Assembly (NCBI RefSeq): GCF_003026455.1
Contig: NZ_PYMB01000002.1
Coordinates: forward strand, 282,856 to 346,855
DNA length: 64,000 nt
Origin: Photobacterium rosenbergii
GTDB taxonomy: Bacteria; Pseudomonadota; Gammaproteobacteria; Enterobacterales; Vibrionaceae
Direction: 5' to 3'
Shown in pieces: positions 26,884-35,714 of the stretch; the first letter of the stretch is position 1; each line of letters opens with the position of its first letter. A program made the translations under genes and the position numbers. The notes below the pieces were generated by a model. It made no database searches. It saw only the letters and a program-made list of their open reading frames with translations, and had not been told where the DNA came from.

Positions 26884-28749
26884 ATGGATTTTTATTTCAA
26901 GGAATTCGAACATCGTAAGCCACCGGAGCCGGTGCCTTACAGCATGTCGAGAGAATTACTCTATCAGTACCTTGCCACCTGTAATCTCACTTTGGGTATC
27001 TGGTATCTATGGTGGCGCTGGACCTATGCGCTGAACTATGACGCGATGTGGTTTTCCTTCCCACTTGTTTTTGCTGAGTCCTGTGCCTTTATTGGCTCTG
27101 TGCTATTCACATTCAATTTATGGAAGACCAAAGACGAGCCGAAGAAGGCTCCTCCGCATACCATCGATGAGTGTGTAGCAACAGATAGCCCTGAGGCCAA
27201 TGAAACACGGCCAATCAGTATTGATGTGTTCTTCCCAAGTTATGATGAAGAGCCTGAACTAGTGCGCCTGAGTATCGAAGATGCGCAGAAGATTCGTTAC
27301 CCGTACGATATTGATATTAAGATCTTTATCTTGGATGACGGTAAGCGCCCATCGATGAAGGCACTGGCTGATGAAATGGGTGTGGAGTACATCACACGGG
27401 AAAGCAATATCGGCTTTAAGGCTGGTAACCTGCGAAATGCCCTGGAACAGACTTACGGTGACTTCATTGTTATTTGTGATGCTGATACTCGTCCTTTCCC
27501 GACCATACTAGAGCACACCATGGGCTATTTCCGAGACCCTGATGTGGCTTGGGTTCAGACACCGCAATGGTTCTTTGATTTGCCGGAAGGGGAGCGACTA
27601 CCAAACTGGCTAAACCGTAAACTGGGCAAGTGGGCAGCACCTATTGGCCGTGGGATTGAGAAGTTCTATGGGCCGGTGAAAATTGGCGAAGATCCGTATG
27701 TGAATGATCCACAGATGTTCTATGACGTGATCCAGCGCCGCCGTAATTGGGTGAATGCGTCTTTCTGTTGTGGTGCTGGCTCTATCCACCGCCGTGAAGC
27801 GGTCATGGAAGCGGCACTGCGTAGTTACAGTGAGCAGATCAGCAAAGAGCACACGGAAATCGAGAAGCAAATCCGCAAGATCACCAAAGAGAAAACGGTG
27901 GATCAGGATGTGTCGGATAACCTGCGCCAAGAGATCATTTTCGATACGGAATTTACCCCTTATAAGTTCCACGTATCAGAAGATATCTACACTTCGATTG
28001 TGCTCCATTCAGATACTGAGCGTAACTGGCGTTCGGTCCAGCACCCAGAAGTAGAGAGTAAGATGCTGTCGCCGCAGGATCTGCAAACCTGGACGGTTCA
28101 GCGCTTTAAGTATTCTGGTGGTTCGATCGATATCTTTATGAACGATAACCCCTTATTTAGAAAAGGGATGAACCTCAAGCAGAAAATGATGTACGGGGCC
28201 AGCTTCTGGTCAAACTTGTCGGCAATATGGAACATTATTTTCCTTACCTGTCCGATCATCTACTTCTTGACCAGTATCGCACCGGTAAGTGCCTACGATG
28301 TGACTTTCTATCTCCACTTTATCCCGTTTGTCCTGACTGCTGAACTTGCAATGATGGTTGGCACATGGGGAGTGGCTGGTTATAAAGGTAAGACCAACTT
28401 CTTGTCCTTCTTCCCTGTCAATATGCGGGCCCTATGGACGGTATTACGGGGCCGGAAAATCAGTTTCCCGGCAACCCCGAAAGAACGCCAGGATGGCACC
28501 TTTGGTCACTTGGTCATACCACAGAAGCTGGTATTTGGCCTGAGCCTAATTAGCATGTGCTTTGCTTGGTTTAGCTACTTTACAGGCATGTTCGGCAGTT
28601 ATTCATTGGGCGGCCTGATATTCAATAGCTTCTGGACAATTAACAACATGATGGCGATGTGGGGAATGATTGCTGCCGCTTACTGGACGCCACCACCAGC
28701 GGATAAGACGCAGGAACAGGAATCTGAGGAATTAGAATATGGAATTTAA
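26884..28749 (+). CDS. Cellulose-synthase-like processive GT2 glycosyltransferase
   Basis: A 621-residue inner-membrane synthase. Two or three N-terminal helices (to ~85) are followed by a GT-A domain with D151-D152 (LDDGKRPS), D199-A-D201 (DADTRP), the catalytic-base candidate D367 (SEDIYTS) and, in place of QxxRW, Q406-R-F-K-Y410. Several C-terminal helices follow. A charged insert of ~50 residues (about 315-360) with coiled-coil character splits the catalytic domain before SED. There is no PilZ domain, so direct c-di-GMP control through PilZ is unlikely. It should polymerise a nucleotide sugar and push the chain through the membrane. The first DUF3131 gene overlaps its end by 11 bp. Confidence 0.93.
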   Translation: MDFYFKEFEHRKPPEPVPYSMSRELLYQYLATCNLTLGIWYLWWRWTYALNYDAMWFSFPLVFAESCAFIGSVLFTFNLWKTKDEPKKAPPHTIDECVATDSPEANETRPISIDVFFPSYDEEPELVRLSIEDAQKIRYPYDIDIKIFILDDGKRPSMKALADEMGVEYITRESNIGFKAGNLRNALEQTYGDFIVICDADTRPFPTILEHTMGYFRDPDVAWVQTPQWFFDLPEGERLPNWLNRKLGKWAAPIGRGIEKFYGPVKIGEDPYVNDPQMFYDVIQRRRNWVNASFCCGAGSIHRREAVMEAALRSYSEQISKEHTEIEKQIRKITKEKTVDQDVSDNLRQEIIFDTEFTPYKFHVSEDIYTSIVLHSDTERNWRSVQHPEVESKMLSPQDLQTWTVQRFKYSGGSIDIFMNDNPLFRKGMNLKQKMMYGASFWSNLSAIWNIIFLTCPIIYFLTSIAPVSAYDVTFYLHFIPFVLTAELAMMVGTWGVAGYKGKTNFLSFFPVNMRALWTVLRGRKISFPATPKERQDGTFGHLVIPQKLVFGLSLISMCFAWFSYFTGMFGSYSLGGLIFNSFWTINNMMAMWGMIAAAYWTPPPADKTQEQESEELEYGI

Positions 28750-30061
28750 GCAAGCACTCGTGAATGCACGGCATCATATCGTGTTTTTATTTGGCCTTCT
28801 TACTGCGTTGGTGATCGCTTTTAGCATCGAGACCCGTGATCAAGGCCACGTACTTGGTAACATTACTTTTGAGTCTGAAGAAGTTATCCCGGTACGTGAA
28901 AGCCGGGTATTGACTGAAGAGGAATATGAGTGGGCAAACACCGCGTGGGTCTATTTTGAAAATAACTATCAGGAAAATACCGGGTTGGTGAATTCGGTAG
29001 ACGGTTATCCGTCTACCACAATGTGGGATACTGCCTCTTACCTGATGGGCCTACTGGCAGCAGAAAAGCTCAATATTATCAGTAAGAATAAGTTTGAGCT
29101 GCGAATGGAGAAAGCGCTGAATACGCTGGCTCGCCTGCCGCTGATTGATGGCAAACTTCCGAACAAAGCCTACAACACCCAAACAGTCGAAATGGTGGAT
29201 TACCAAAACCGTCCAGTTGAAAACGGAATTGGTTGGTCAGCCATCGATATCGGCCGTATTTTGGTACCGCTGAATATTTTGGTGTGGCAGTACCCGCACT
29301 TTAACACTCAGGTCAACGCAGTACTCAATCACTGGGATGTCGGTGTAATGATCAAAGACGGCTACCTTTACGGTTCAAGGCCGCTACAAGATGACGACAC
29401 AGTGATGGAACTGGTTCAGGAAGGGCGTATCGGGTATGAGGAATATGCCTCAAAAGCGATGTCCCTGATGGGGCGCGACGTATTTAATGCGATGAAATAT
29501 ATCGACTACCTGGAACTGCGTAATATCGATGGTGTTGATATCCCAACCGATTTGCGTGACCCGGCTAAATACCATGCCCATAACTATGTGGTCAGTGAAT
29601 CCTACATCCTTGATAGCTTGGAGTTTGGTGCCGACAGTGTGTCGAAGATCTTTGCCCACCGTGTCTATAAAGCGCAGGAAAACCGTTTTGAGCGTACCGG
29701 CATTCTAACTGCTGTCAGTGAAGATAACGTTGATGAAGCGCCTTACTTTGTTTACAACACCGTATTTTCCGATGGTAAAGAGTGGAATGCGATCACTGAC
29801 CAAGGTGAAGATGCCTCTCATCTGAAAACACTTTCAACCAAGGCGGCATTTGGCTGGTATGCACTATACGATACGCCATATACCGACCTGCTGATAGAAG
29901 ATGCAAAAGATTTATTCTCGCAAGAGAAAGGGTGGTATTCAGGCCGCTATGAAATCGATGGCCGAGTCAACAAAGCGATTACCGCCAATACTAACGGGAT
30001 TGTGCTGGAGTCTCTGGCTTATATAGAAAATGGAGCCTTGCTGAGCGTAGGCGTGAAGTAA
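28739..30061 (+). CDS. Membrane-anchored DUF3131 protein
   Basis: A 440-residue protein with one N-terminal membrane helix (about 13-31) and a periplasmic DUF3131 domain (~58-430). Conserved motifs are TGLVNSVDGYPSTTMWDTAS, LPNKAYNTQT, WSAIDIGRILVP, EGRIGYEEYASKA and APYFVYNTVFSDGKEWNAI. It overlaps the GT2 stop by 11 bp, which implies coupled translation and a close physical link to the synthase. By position it could play the periplasmic guide role that BcsB has in cellulose synthesis, although there is no sequence similarity to BcsB. Its enzymatic activity is unknown. Confidence 0.85.
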   Translation: MEFKQALVNARHHIVFLFGLLTALVIAFSIETRDQGHVLGNITFESEEVIPVRESRVLTEEEYEWANTAWVYFENNYQENTGLVNSVDGYPSTTMWDTASYLMGLLAAEKLNIISKNKFELRMEKALNTLARLPLIDGKLPNKAYNTQTVEMVDYQNRPVENGIGWSAIDIGRILVPLNILVWQYPHFNTQVNAVLNHWDVGVMIKDGYLYGSRPLQDDDTVMELVQEGRIGYEEYASKAMSLMGRDVFNAMKYIDYLELRNIDGVDIPTDLRDPAKYHAHNYVVSESYILDSLEFGADSVSKIFAHRVYKAQENRFERTGILTAVSEDNVDEAPYFVYNTVFSDGKEWNAITDQGEDASHLKTLSTKAAFGWYALYDTPYTDLLIEDAKDLFSQEKGWYSGRYEIDGRVNKAITANTNGIVLESLAYIENGALLSVGVK

Positions 30062-30087
30062 GCCGCAACTATGATAGGGAGTATCGA

Positions 30088-31491
30088 ATGCGTTATATCA
30101 TTGTTTGCCTTTTAGGGGTTTTGGCTACCGGTTGCGGTAACAAATACAATAGTTTTTCTGAAGATGTGGTGGAGCGGAAGAGTCACTGGAACACGCCGAA
30201 AGCCCGCCAGGGGAATCTGACGGAACAAGAAATGGATATGGCTCGTATCGCCTGGAAGTATTTTGAAAATAACTATCAGGAGTCGACGGGTTTGGTTAAT
30301 GCGGTAAACAACTACCCCTCGGTAACATGGTGGGATGCGGCGTCATATATGGCGGGCATGGTAAGCGCATACGAACTAGGGATCATTGACAAAGAGGAAT
30401 TCAACCGTCGTCTTGTTAGGATTTTGACAACACTTAATACGCTGGATTTGTTTCAGAATGAACTACCGAATAAAGCGTATAATACCCAAACAGCGGCTAA
30501 AGTGGACTACGGCAACCAGCCTGGAGAGATTGGCTATTCGGCGCTCGACCTTGGCCGCTTGTTGATTTGGCTACATATCATCAAACATCGTTATCCTGAA
30601 TATGGCACCAGCATTGACTCGGCATTATTGCGCTGGAATTGGTGTAATGTCGTTGATGAAAACGGCACAATGTTCGGTGCCTTGCTTGAGAAAGACAAGC
30701 CGGTACAGTACCTGCAGGAAGGACGCTTGGGCTATGAAGAGTACGCAGCCAAAGGTTTCCAATTGTGGGGCTTTGACACCACCCAGGCATCAATGCCTGA
30801 GCCATACAGCACGATAAACCTGTATGGTTACGATGTGCCATATGACACCCGTGATCCGCGTAAACTCAAGGCCCACAGCTATGTGGTAACTGAGAGCTAT
30901 GTCTTGGATGGTATCGAGCTAGGCTGGGATTTAGTCGATGACCGCACCCCGCACGATTACAAGTTCTCCAACCAGTGGATGGCTGAGTTTGCGTTGCAGA
31001 TCTACCGTGTTCAGGAAGAGCGTTATAAGCAAACAGGTATTATCACAGCCCGTACCGAGCACCAACTAGCAGGTCCTCCATACTTCGTGTATGACACCAT
31101 TTATACTGATGGATTTGCTTGGAACACTATCTCAGAAGTCGGTGAGTACTTGCCGCAATTCTCGGCGGTTGCAATAAAAGGGGCGATGGGGATGTGGGTG
31201 CTGTGGGATACACCATACACCGATCTATTGTTTGACCATATTTCACATTTGTATGACAGGGAGAAAGGCTTCTACGAAGGGATTTTTGAGAACGGCACCG
31301 GTTTGATCAATACCTTTACTTCGAACAATAACGGCATCACCTTGGAGATTTTGCTCTATAAGCAACAAGGTAAACTGCTGACTTATAAGGATGATGTTGC
31401 CCCAAGCCTGTGGGAGAAGGCACTGGAATCACCGTTCGGCTATGAAGGACAATGCCTGCCTCGTAAAGGGGCGTTCAACAGCAGGCTGTAA
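30088..31491 (+). CDS. DUF3131 lipoprotein
   Basis: A 467-residue lipoprotein (lipobox LATGC, Cys17) with a DUF3131 domain (~50-440) and a short Pro/Gly-containing tail. It keeps all motifs of its upstream neighbour: STGLVNAVNNYPSVTWWDAAS, LPNKAYNTQT, YSALDLGRLLIWL, EGRLGYEEYAAKGF and PPYFVYDTIYTDGFAWN. Asn at +2 after the Cys should allow outer-membrane sorting. It is 26 bp behind the first operon copy. The pair looks like a tandem duplication that diverged into an inner-membrane and a lipid-anchored form. Confidence 0.85.
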   Translation: MRYIIVCLLGVLATGCGNKYNSFSEDVVERKSHWNTPKARQGNLTEQEMDMARIAWKYFENNYQESTGLVNAVNNYPSVTWWDAASYMAGMVSAYELGIIDKEEFNRRLVRILTTLNTLDLFQNELPNKAYNTQTAAKVDYGNQPGEIGYSALDLGRLLIWLHIIKHRYPEYGTSIDSALLRWNWCNVVDENGTMFGALLEKDKPVQYLQEGRLGYEEYAAKGFQLWGFDTTQASMPEPYSTINLYGYDVPYDTRDPRKLKAHSYVVTESYVLDGIELGWDLVDDRTPHDYKFSNQWMAEFALQIYRVQEERYKQTGIITARTEHQLAGPPYFVYDTIYTDGFAWNTISEVGEYLPQFSAVAIKGAMGMWVLWDTPYTDLLFDHISHLYDREKGFYEGIFENGTGLINTFTSNNNGITLEILLYKQQGKLLTYKDDVAPSLWEKALESPFGYEGQCLPRKGAFNSRL

Positions 31492-31511
31492 TAGCTGTAG
31501 TAAGGGATTAG

Positions 31512-32894
31512 ATGTTGAAAAAAGCGGTAATTGTTACCACCTTGCTCTGCCTGACGTCTTGTGGGGTGGTATATCAAGGCGTCCAAAGTGGAATGACCTC
31601 AGTAAATGAGTCGCAGATGTTGCGACAGGGACGCTATGGCTCACTTACCGAGCAGGAGCTTGAGTGGGCGCAAATTGCCTGGACGTATGTAGAGAACAAC
31701 ACCAACCTCACTACGGGGTTGGTGAATGCCATTGATAACTATCCTACGACGAACCTTTCTAATTTGGCTGATTACCTTATCGCGTTGATGGCAGCCCGTG
31801 AGTTTGAGTTCATTACCAGCAAAGAGCACGATGAACGACTGACCATGGTGCTGACCTTCCTTAACGAAATGCCATTGGGCTTAACTGGAGTTCCTAACAA
31901 GGTTTACAGTACCGTTCATGGTCAGATGGTTGATTATGGCGGCCAACCGGGTGAGCTTGGTTGGTCTTCTATCGATATTGGCCGGCTGCTAATTGCACTG
32001 GCTATGGTCAAGCAACGTAACCCTGAATTTTCAGAGTATGTCGATAAAGCGGTGCTGCGTTGGAATTTCTGTGAGTTGGTCACTGAGGAAGGAGAGCTTT
32101 ACGGAGGGGCAATAAACAATGGCAATGTCTTCCGGTACAAGGAAGGCCGCTTGGGTATCGAAGAATACACGGCATACGGGTATTTGGACTGGCAGATAGT
32201 GCCTGAAAAAGCCATGCTGTTGGACCCCTATGAGGTTGTTACGATTAACGGTATCGACCTGTTGTTCGATGGCCGCGATCCTCGTGATTATGATGTGTTG
32301 CGCCCGGTCTATAGCACGCCTTATTTATTGCTTGGGTTGGAATTTAACTGGGACAAGATTGACGACAGGCAGTCATCGGATGCTAAGCATACCAATCAGG
32401 TCCTCTCTGCGATGGCCGATTCCGTCTACCGTATTCAGGAATCCCGCTGGGATATTGACCGTATCTATACTGCCCGTGGCGAGCACGTGGTAACAGGTGA
32501 ACCGTACTTTGTTTACGACAGCATCTATGCGCTGGGCACGCCATGGATCACTGTGGCAGAGGATGGTAGTGATCATGATGAAAAGGCTCTTGTTTCAACC
32601 CGTGTCGCGTTCCAGATGTGGGTACTATGGAAAACGGACTACACCAACCGCCTGATGACATTGGTAAGGGAACTTTATGATCCCGACCGAGGTTGGTATG
32701 AGGGCCGTTACGAGCTCACCAGCAGTTACGAGAAAAGTATTTCCCTGCAAACCAATGCCGGGGTGTTGGAAGCATTGCTCTACAAGGCAAACGGTAAGTT
32801 ATACCAGCCGACCAAAGAGCGTGAGTACCGCGACGTGCAATTTGACTCCCGCTTCTATCATCCGCAAAAGTGCATGGTGGAGACATTCCGATGA
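31512..32894 (+). CDS. Divergent DUF3131 lipoprotein
   Basis: A 460-residue lipoprotein (lipobox LTSC, Cys17, Gly at +2) with a DUF3131 domain. It is recognisably the third tandem copy (TGLVNAIDNYPTT, WSSIDIGRLLIAL, EPYFVYDSIYALGTPW), but key positions differ: the WD of TTMWDTAS has become LSNLAD, and LPNKAYNTQT has become VPNKVYSTVHG. If those residues bind sugar or catalyse, this copy has lost that function and may be structural. The next gene overlaps its stop by 4 bp (ATGA). Confidence 0.83.
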   Translation: MLKKAVIVTTLLCLTSCGVVYQGVQSGMTSVNESQMLRQGRYGSLTEQELEWAQIAWTYVENNTNLTTGLVNAIDNYPTTNLSNLADYLIALMAAREFEFITSKEHDERLTMVLTFLNEMPLGLTGVPNKVYSTVHGQMVDYGGQPGELGWSSIDIGRLLIALAMVKQRNPEFSEYVDKAVLRWNFCELVTEEGELYGGAINNGNVFRYKEGRLGIEEYTAYGYLDWQIVPEKAMLLDPYEVVTINGIDLLFDGRDPRDYDVLRPVYSTPYLLLGLEFNWDKIDDRQSSDAKHTNQVLSAMADSVYRIQESRWDIDRIYTARGEHVVTGEPYFVYDSIYALGTPWITVAEDGSDHDEKALVSTRVAFQMWVLWKTDYTNRLMTLVRELYDPDRGWYEGRYELTSSYEKSISLQTNAGVLEALLYKANGKLYQPTKEREYRDVQFDSRFYHPQKCMVETFR

Positions 32895-34141
32895 ATAATG
32901 TTTACCGGTTAGTACTTGTTGTTTGCGCCCTTGCCTTAATGCCTTTGCGGGGAAACGCATCTGCCGTGGATGTAGAGCTGAACTACTACACCAAGGCGAA
33001 TCACTTAGTGAATGCGGGGCGCTACCAGCAAGCATCTGAACAATGGCACCGGCTGACCATTTTATTTTTGAGCTCGGAAGCCAAGTTAGGCCGCAAAAGG
33101 ATGTGGCAATTTGCCGGTTTGTCCGAAGCATTGGCAGCAATTTCGGCAGACAAAGCCAATGATGCCATGGCTTATCAATATTGGGCTGACAGCACTCGTT
33201 ACCTTATGACTGGCGGTACCAATTGGAAGCAAATGAGGAAGAAGCTTCACCGTCGCTACGAGCATGCCAATACCTTGCTTTCAACGCAATTGCAGGTCGC
33301 TGATTTAGCCTCGAGTATTGATAGTGAGTGGGAAAATGAATTGGCAGTACTACAAAGTTGGGATGAAAAGCTCTCGTTATTTAGCTTTGAAAGCCCCAAA
33401 CTGGGTTTGGCTGACAGGCAAGTGCAGGCTGCAGGTGTTCAGCCAGTGGCGGCCATACCTGCTGTAAATCCGGTATATCAACCACCGCAGGGAGGGAAGA
33501 AACTCAGCGGCTTAAATACCTCTTACAGCAAAGAGCAGCATGTCATTCCAACCGGGGTTCCAGCTGAAACTACAAATCTGGCTAATGGAGACAATAGCCA
33601 ACCTGAAGACGCTTTAGAACCAGTTGAGCAACAACCCAAACAGGTCGAAGCCATCGCCCCTGAAAGTGAAAAGCCGATCCCCATTCCCACAGAATCATCA
33701 GTAAGTCGACATTTTGTCGTCTCTGATGCCGAGGTGAAACTACAAACGGCGCCTGTCATGAGCAAAGGGATTGTTATTTCCGGACCCGCTTCGGCAAAAG
33801 TCACTCAAACCGCGAATCCAGATTCGAAAGAGACGGCGACAGAACCTTCGCAAGCCACTGAGCCTGTGATAGACCTTGATTCAGGAAAAGAAGTCAACAA
33901 ACAAAGCTTATCGGAAGATGTTTCTGAAACTAGGGAAAAAGTGCTGGTTACTCCACTTGAAGAAATTGAATACGAGGAGCAGGACTTGAAGCAATTGGTT
34001 ACGCCGAAAAAACAAAGTCAGGCTAACTCGGTTGATAAAGGTGTAGAGCAAATGATTATCCCGACTGGTCACTTTGAACAGCCTGAAAAACAGGCTGTGG
34101 CCCCTTTGCAGCGTAGGAGCTTTGCGCCTGTCTCACAGTAA
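32891..34141 (+). CDS. Exported protein with helical N-domain and disordered tail
   Basis: A 416-residue protein, last gene of the operon. It has a signal peptide (~1-26, GNASA), a helical region (~27-170) around YYTKANHLVNAGRYQQASEQ that looks like one or two TPR-like helix pairs, and then ~240 residues rich in Pro, Glu, Thr, Ser and Val with no clear fold. The start overlaps the previous stop as ATGA. BcsC and PgaA also begin with periplasmic TPRs, but this protein has no beta barrel. It might bridge the periplasm between synthase and an outer-membrane partner. I recognise no family. Confidence 0.72.
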   Translation: MNNVYRLVLVVCALALMPLRGNASAVDVELNYYTKANHLVNAGRYQQASEQWHRLTILFLSSEAKLGRKRMWQFAGLSEALAAISADKANDAMAYQYWADSTRYLMTGGTNWKQMRKKLHRRYEHANTLLSTQLQVADLASSIDSEWENELAVLQSWDEKLSLFSFESPKLGLADRQVQAAGVQPVAAIPAVNPVYQPPQGGKKLSGLNTSYSKEQHVIPTGVPAETTNLANGDNSQPEDALEPVEQQPKQVEAIAPESEKPIPIPTESSVSRHFVVSDAEVKLQTAPVMSKGIVISGPASAKVTQTANPDSKETATEPSQATEPVIDLDSGKEVNKQSLSEDVSETREKVLVTPLEEIEYEEQDLKQLVTPKKQSQANSVDKGVEQMIIPTGHFEQPEKQAVAPLQRRSFAPVSQ

Positions 34142-34357
34142 CTGCCCTGAACTTGCCTTATACCTATCCCCATTATCATTTTTTTGCGCAGAACAAAGCA
34201 AATGTTCACTTTGTGACATAAAGCACCTCGAAATCATGCTTTTAGTGCAATTGGTTGCGTAAAAAATTTGTCATTCTTATCGCCATTACTAAGCTTAATT
34301 TAAGCCCTGTTGTCGTTGTGGGTGAGTACTTTAGGGAGTGACTAAGAGGGATAAGCA

Positions 34358-35635
34358 ATGACAGCATCAGAAAAAATTGTTCAACAAGCTTTAAACAATG
34401 CCAGTGACGTTTTTGACTTGACGGAGTCCCAGCACCAGAAACGATTACTGCAACTTGCCAATACCTTATATTGTTTAACTGACATCACCACAAGCCATTA
34501 TCAGCAGTTAGCCTCCTCAGAAAGTTGCCCCCTTGAGTTTCGTTTGGCGGTAAAACTTGTGGAGTCCAAACGTTATGTATTGAAGTTAAAGCGCCCATTG
34601 CTGGTCGGTGTCGTTTTCGCAATGTGGGGGGAGCATAACCGATTAAATGAAAAAACATCATTGAACCCCAATGGTGAAGACTCCTTACGGGTTAAGATTG
34701 AGCAACTCAACTGGATCACCCAAGGTTCGGTCGTAGACTGGCATTTATATCCAGTCGATGACGGCTGTCCCCATAATAGTGCCGGTATAGCTGAACAGAT
34801 TCTCGCTGAACATCCAGACAAAGATAAAGTGTCTGTATTGAGGCTTGCTGATGAGCTTCCCGTTTCTGAAGGTCCGCTGCAGAACCTTGCGTCAGCAGAT
34901 GATTCCCGAAAAGGCGGGGCTATTATTCTAGGCTGCCAGCAAGCAATGGCCGATAGAGCTGATTGTGTGATGTACACGGATGCAGATAACTCCGTACATC
35001 TCGGTCAGTTAGGATTATTACTAAAACCATATGTTTCTGAAGATGCCAAGGTGGTGCTGGGTAATCGCAAGCACCCTGACTCAATCTTGGTTAAGCAGGA
35101 AGAACGTTGGGGTATAGGTATTAAAACATTGCGCCATATGCAACGTATGATTGGGCGTGCAATTTTCAGTAATAACATCAAAGACACGCAAGCGGCGTTC
35201 AAGCTATATGATCGCGAGGTCATCAAATATATCCTGGCCAAGCCTTCTGTGTATGATTTTTCCTTTGATACCGACTGGATATTCGCGGCAATGAAAGGGG
35301 AGTTCCCCATGTTGACAGTGCCGTTTGCCTTTATTGACTCTGATGCGGAGTCAGCATCAATCACACAGGGTCCAATGACAACTTGGTATACTCTATTAAG
35401 TGGCTTGGCGACGGCAGCAAAAGCACGGGACATCGACCATAACCATGAGATGGTTAGGATCTTCGAAGAACATATCCATAGCCACAAAGATCTCGAGTTG
35501 ATCATTGATACATTACCTGAACAACTTCAAGATATTAAAGATTCAGATATTGGCGATCCATTGATCTTCGCACCCCGGGAAATTGAACTTTGGCTGATGG
35601 AGCAAAAACAAGCTGAAGTGGAAAGTATTTCTTAA
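34358..35635 (+). CDS. Soluble GT2-fold glycosyltransferase
   Basis: A 425-residue protein with no membrane segments and an N-terminal helical ~90 residues. A GT-A domain follows, with VDDGCPHNSA, MYTDADNSVHLGQL (DxD-like) and the NIKDTQAAFKLYDREVI block typical of dolichyl-phosphate-sugar-synthase-like GT2 enzymes. The DFSFDTDWIFAA motif further supports that subgroup. Acceptor and donor are unknown; glycosylation of a lipid or of a small molecule is possible. It is separated from the operon by 216 bp with no clear terminator and has GGGA before its ATG, so it may have its own promoter while still belonging to the locus. Confidence 0.8.
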   Translation: MTASEKIVQQALNNASDVFDLTESQHQKRLLQLANTLYCLTDITTSHYQQLASSESCPLEFRLAVKLVESKRYVLKLKRPLLVGVVFAMWGEHNRLNEKTSLNPNGEDSLRVKIEQLNWITQGSVVDWHLYPVDDGCPHNSAGIAEQILAEHPDKDKVSVLRLADELPVSEGPLQNLASADDSRKGGAIILGCQQAMADRADCVMYTDADNSVHLGQLGLLLKPYVSEDAKVVLGNRKHPDSILVKQEERWGIGIKTLRHMQRMIGRAIFSNNIKDTQAAFKLYDREVIKYILAKPSVYDFSFDTDWIFAAMKGEFPMLTVPFAFIDSDAESASITQGPMTTWYTLLSGLATAAKARDIDHNHEMVRIFEEHIHSHKDLELIIDTLPEQLQDIKDSDIGDPLIFAPREIELWLMEQKQAEVESIS

Positions 35636-35657
35636 ATTACCGTGTTCATCGAATGAA

Positions 35658-35690
35658 AAAGCCCAAACTGGATTGCCTAGTTTGGGCTTT
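35658..35690. terminator. Bidirectional terminator between GT2 and D-lactate dehydrogenase genes
   Basis: AAAGCCCAAACT pairs with AGTTTGGGCTTT (12-bp perfect stem), with A and T runs on either side, placed between convergent genes. It marks the end of the polysaccharide locus. Confidence 0.88.
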
Positions 35691-35714
35691 GCTTTATTGG
35701 GTGGACAATCTGCG

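Noticed and set aside
808..35635. The polysaccharide locus as a recent genomic island
   Set aside because: No integrase, tRNA boundary, direct repeats or insertion sequence was found, and codon and base use look similar to the flanks by eye. A composition scan would be needed to say more.
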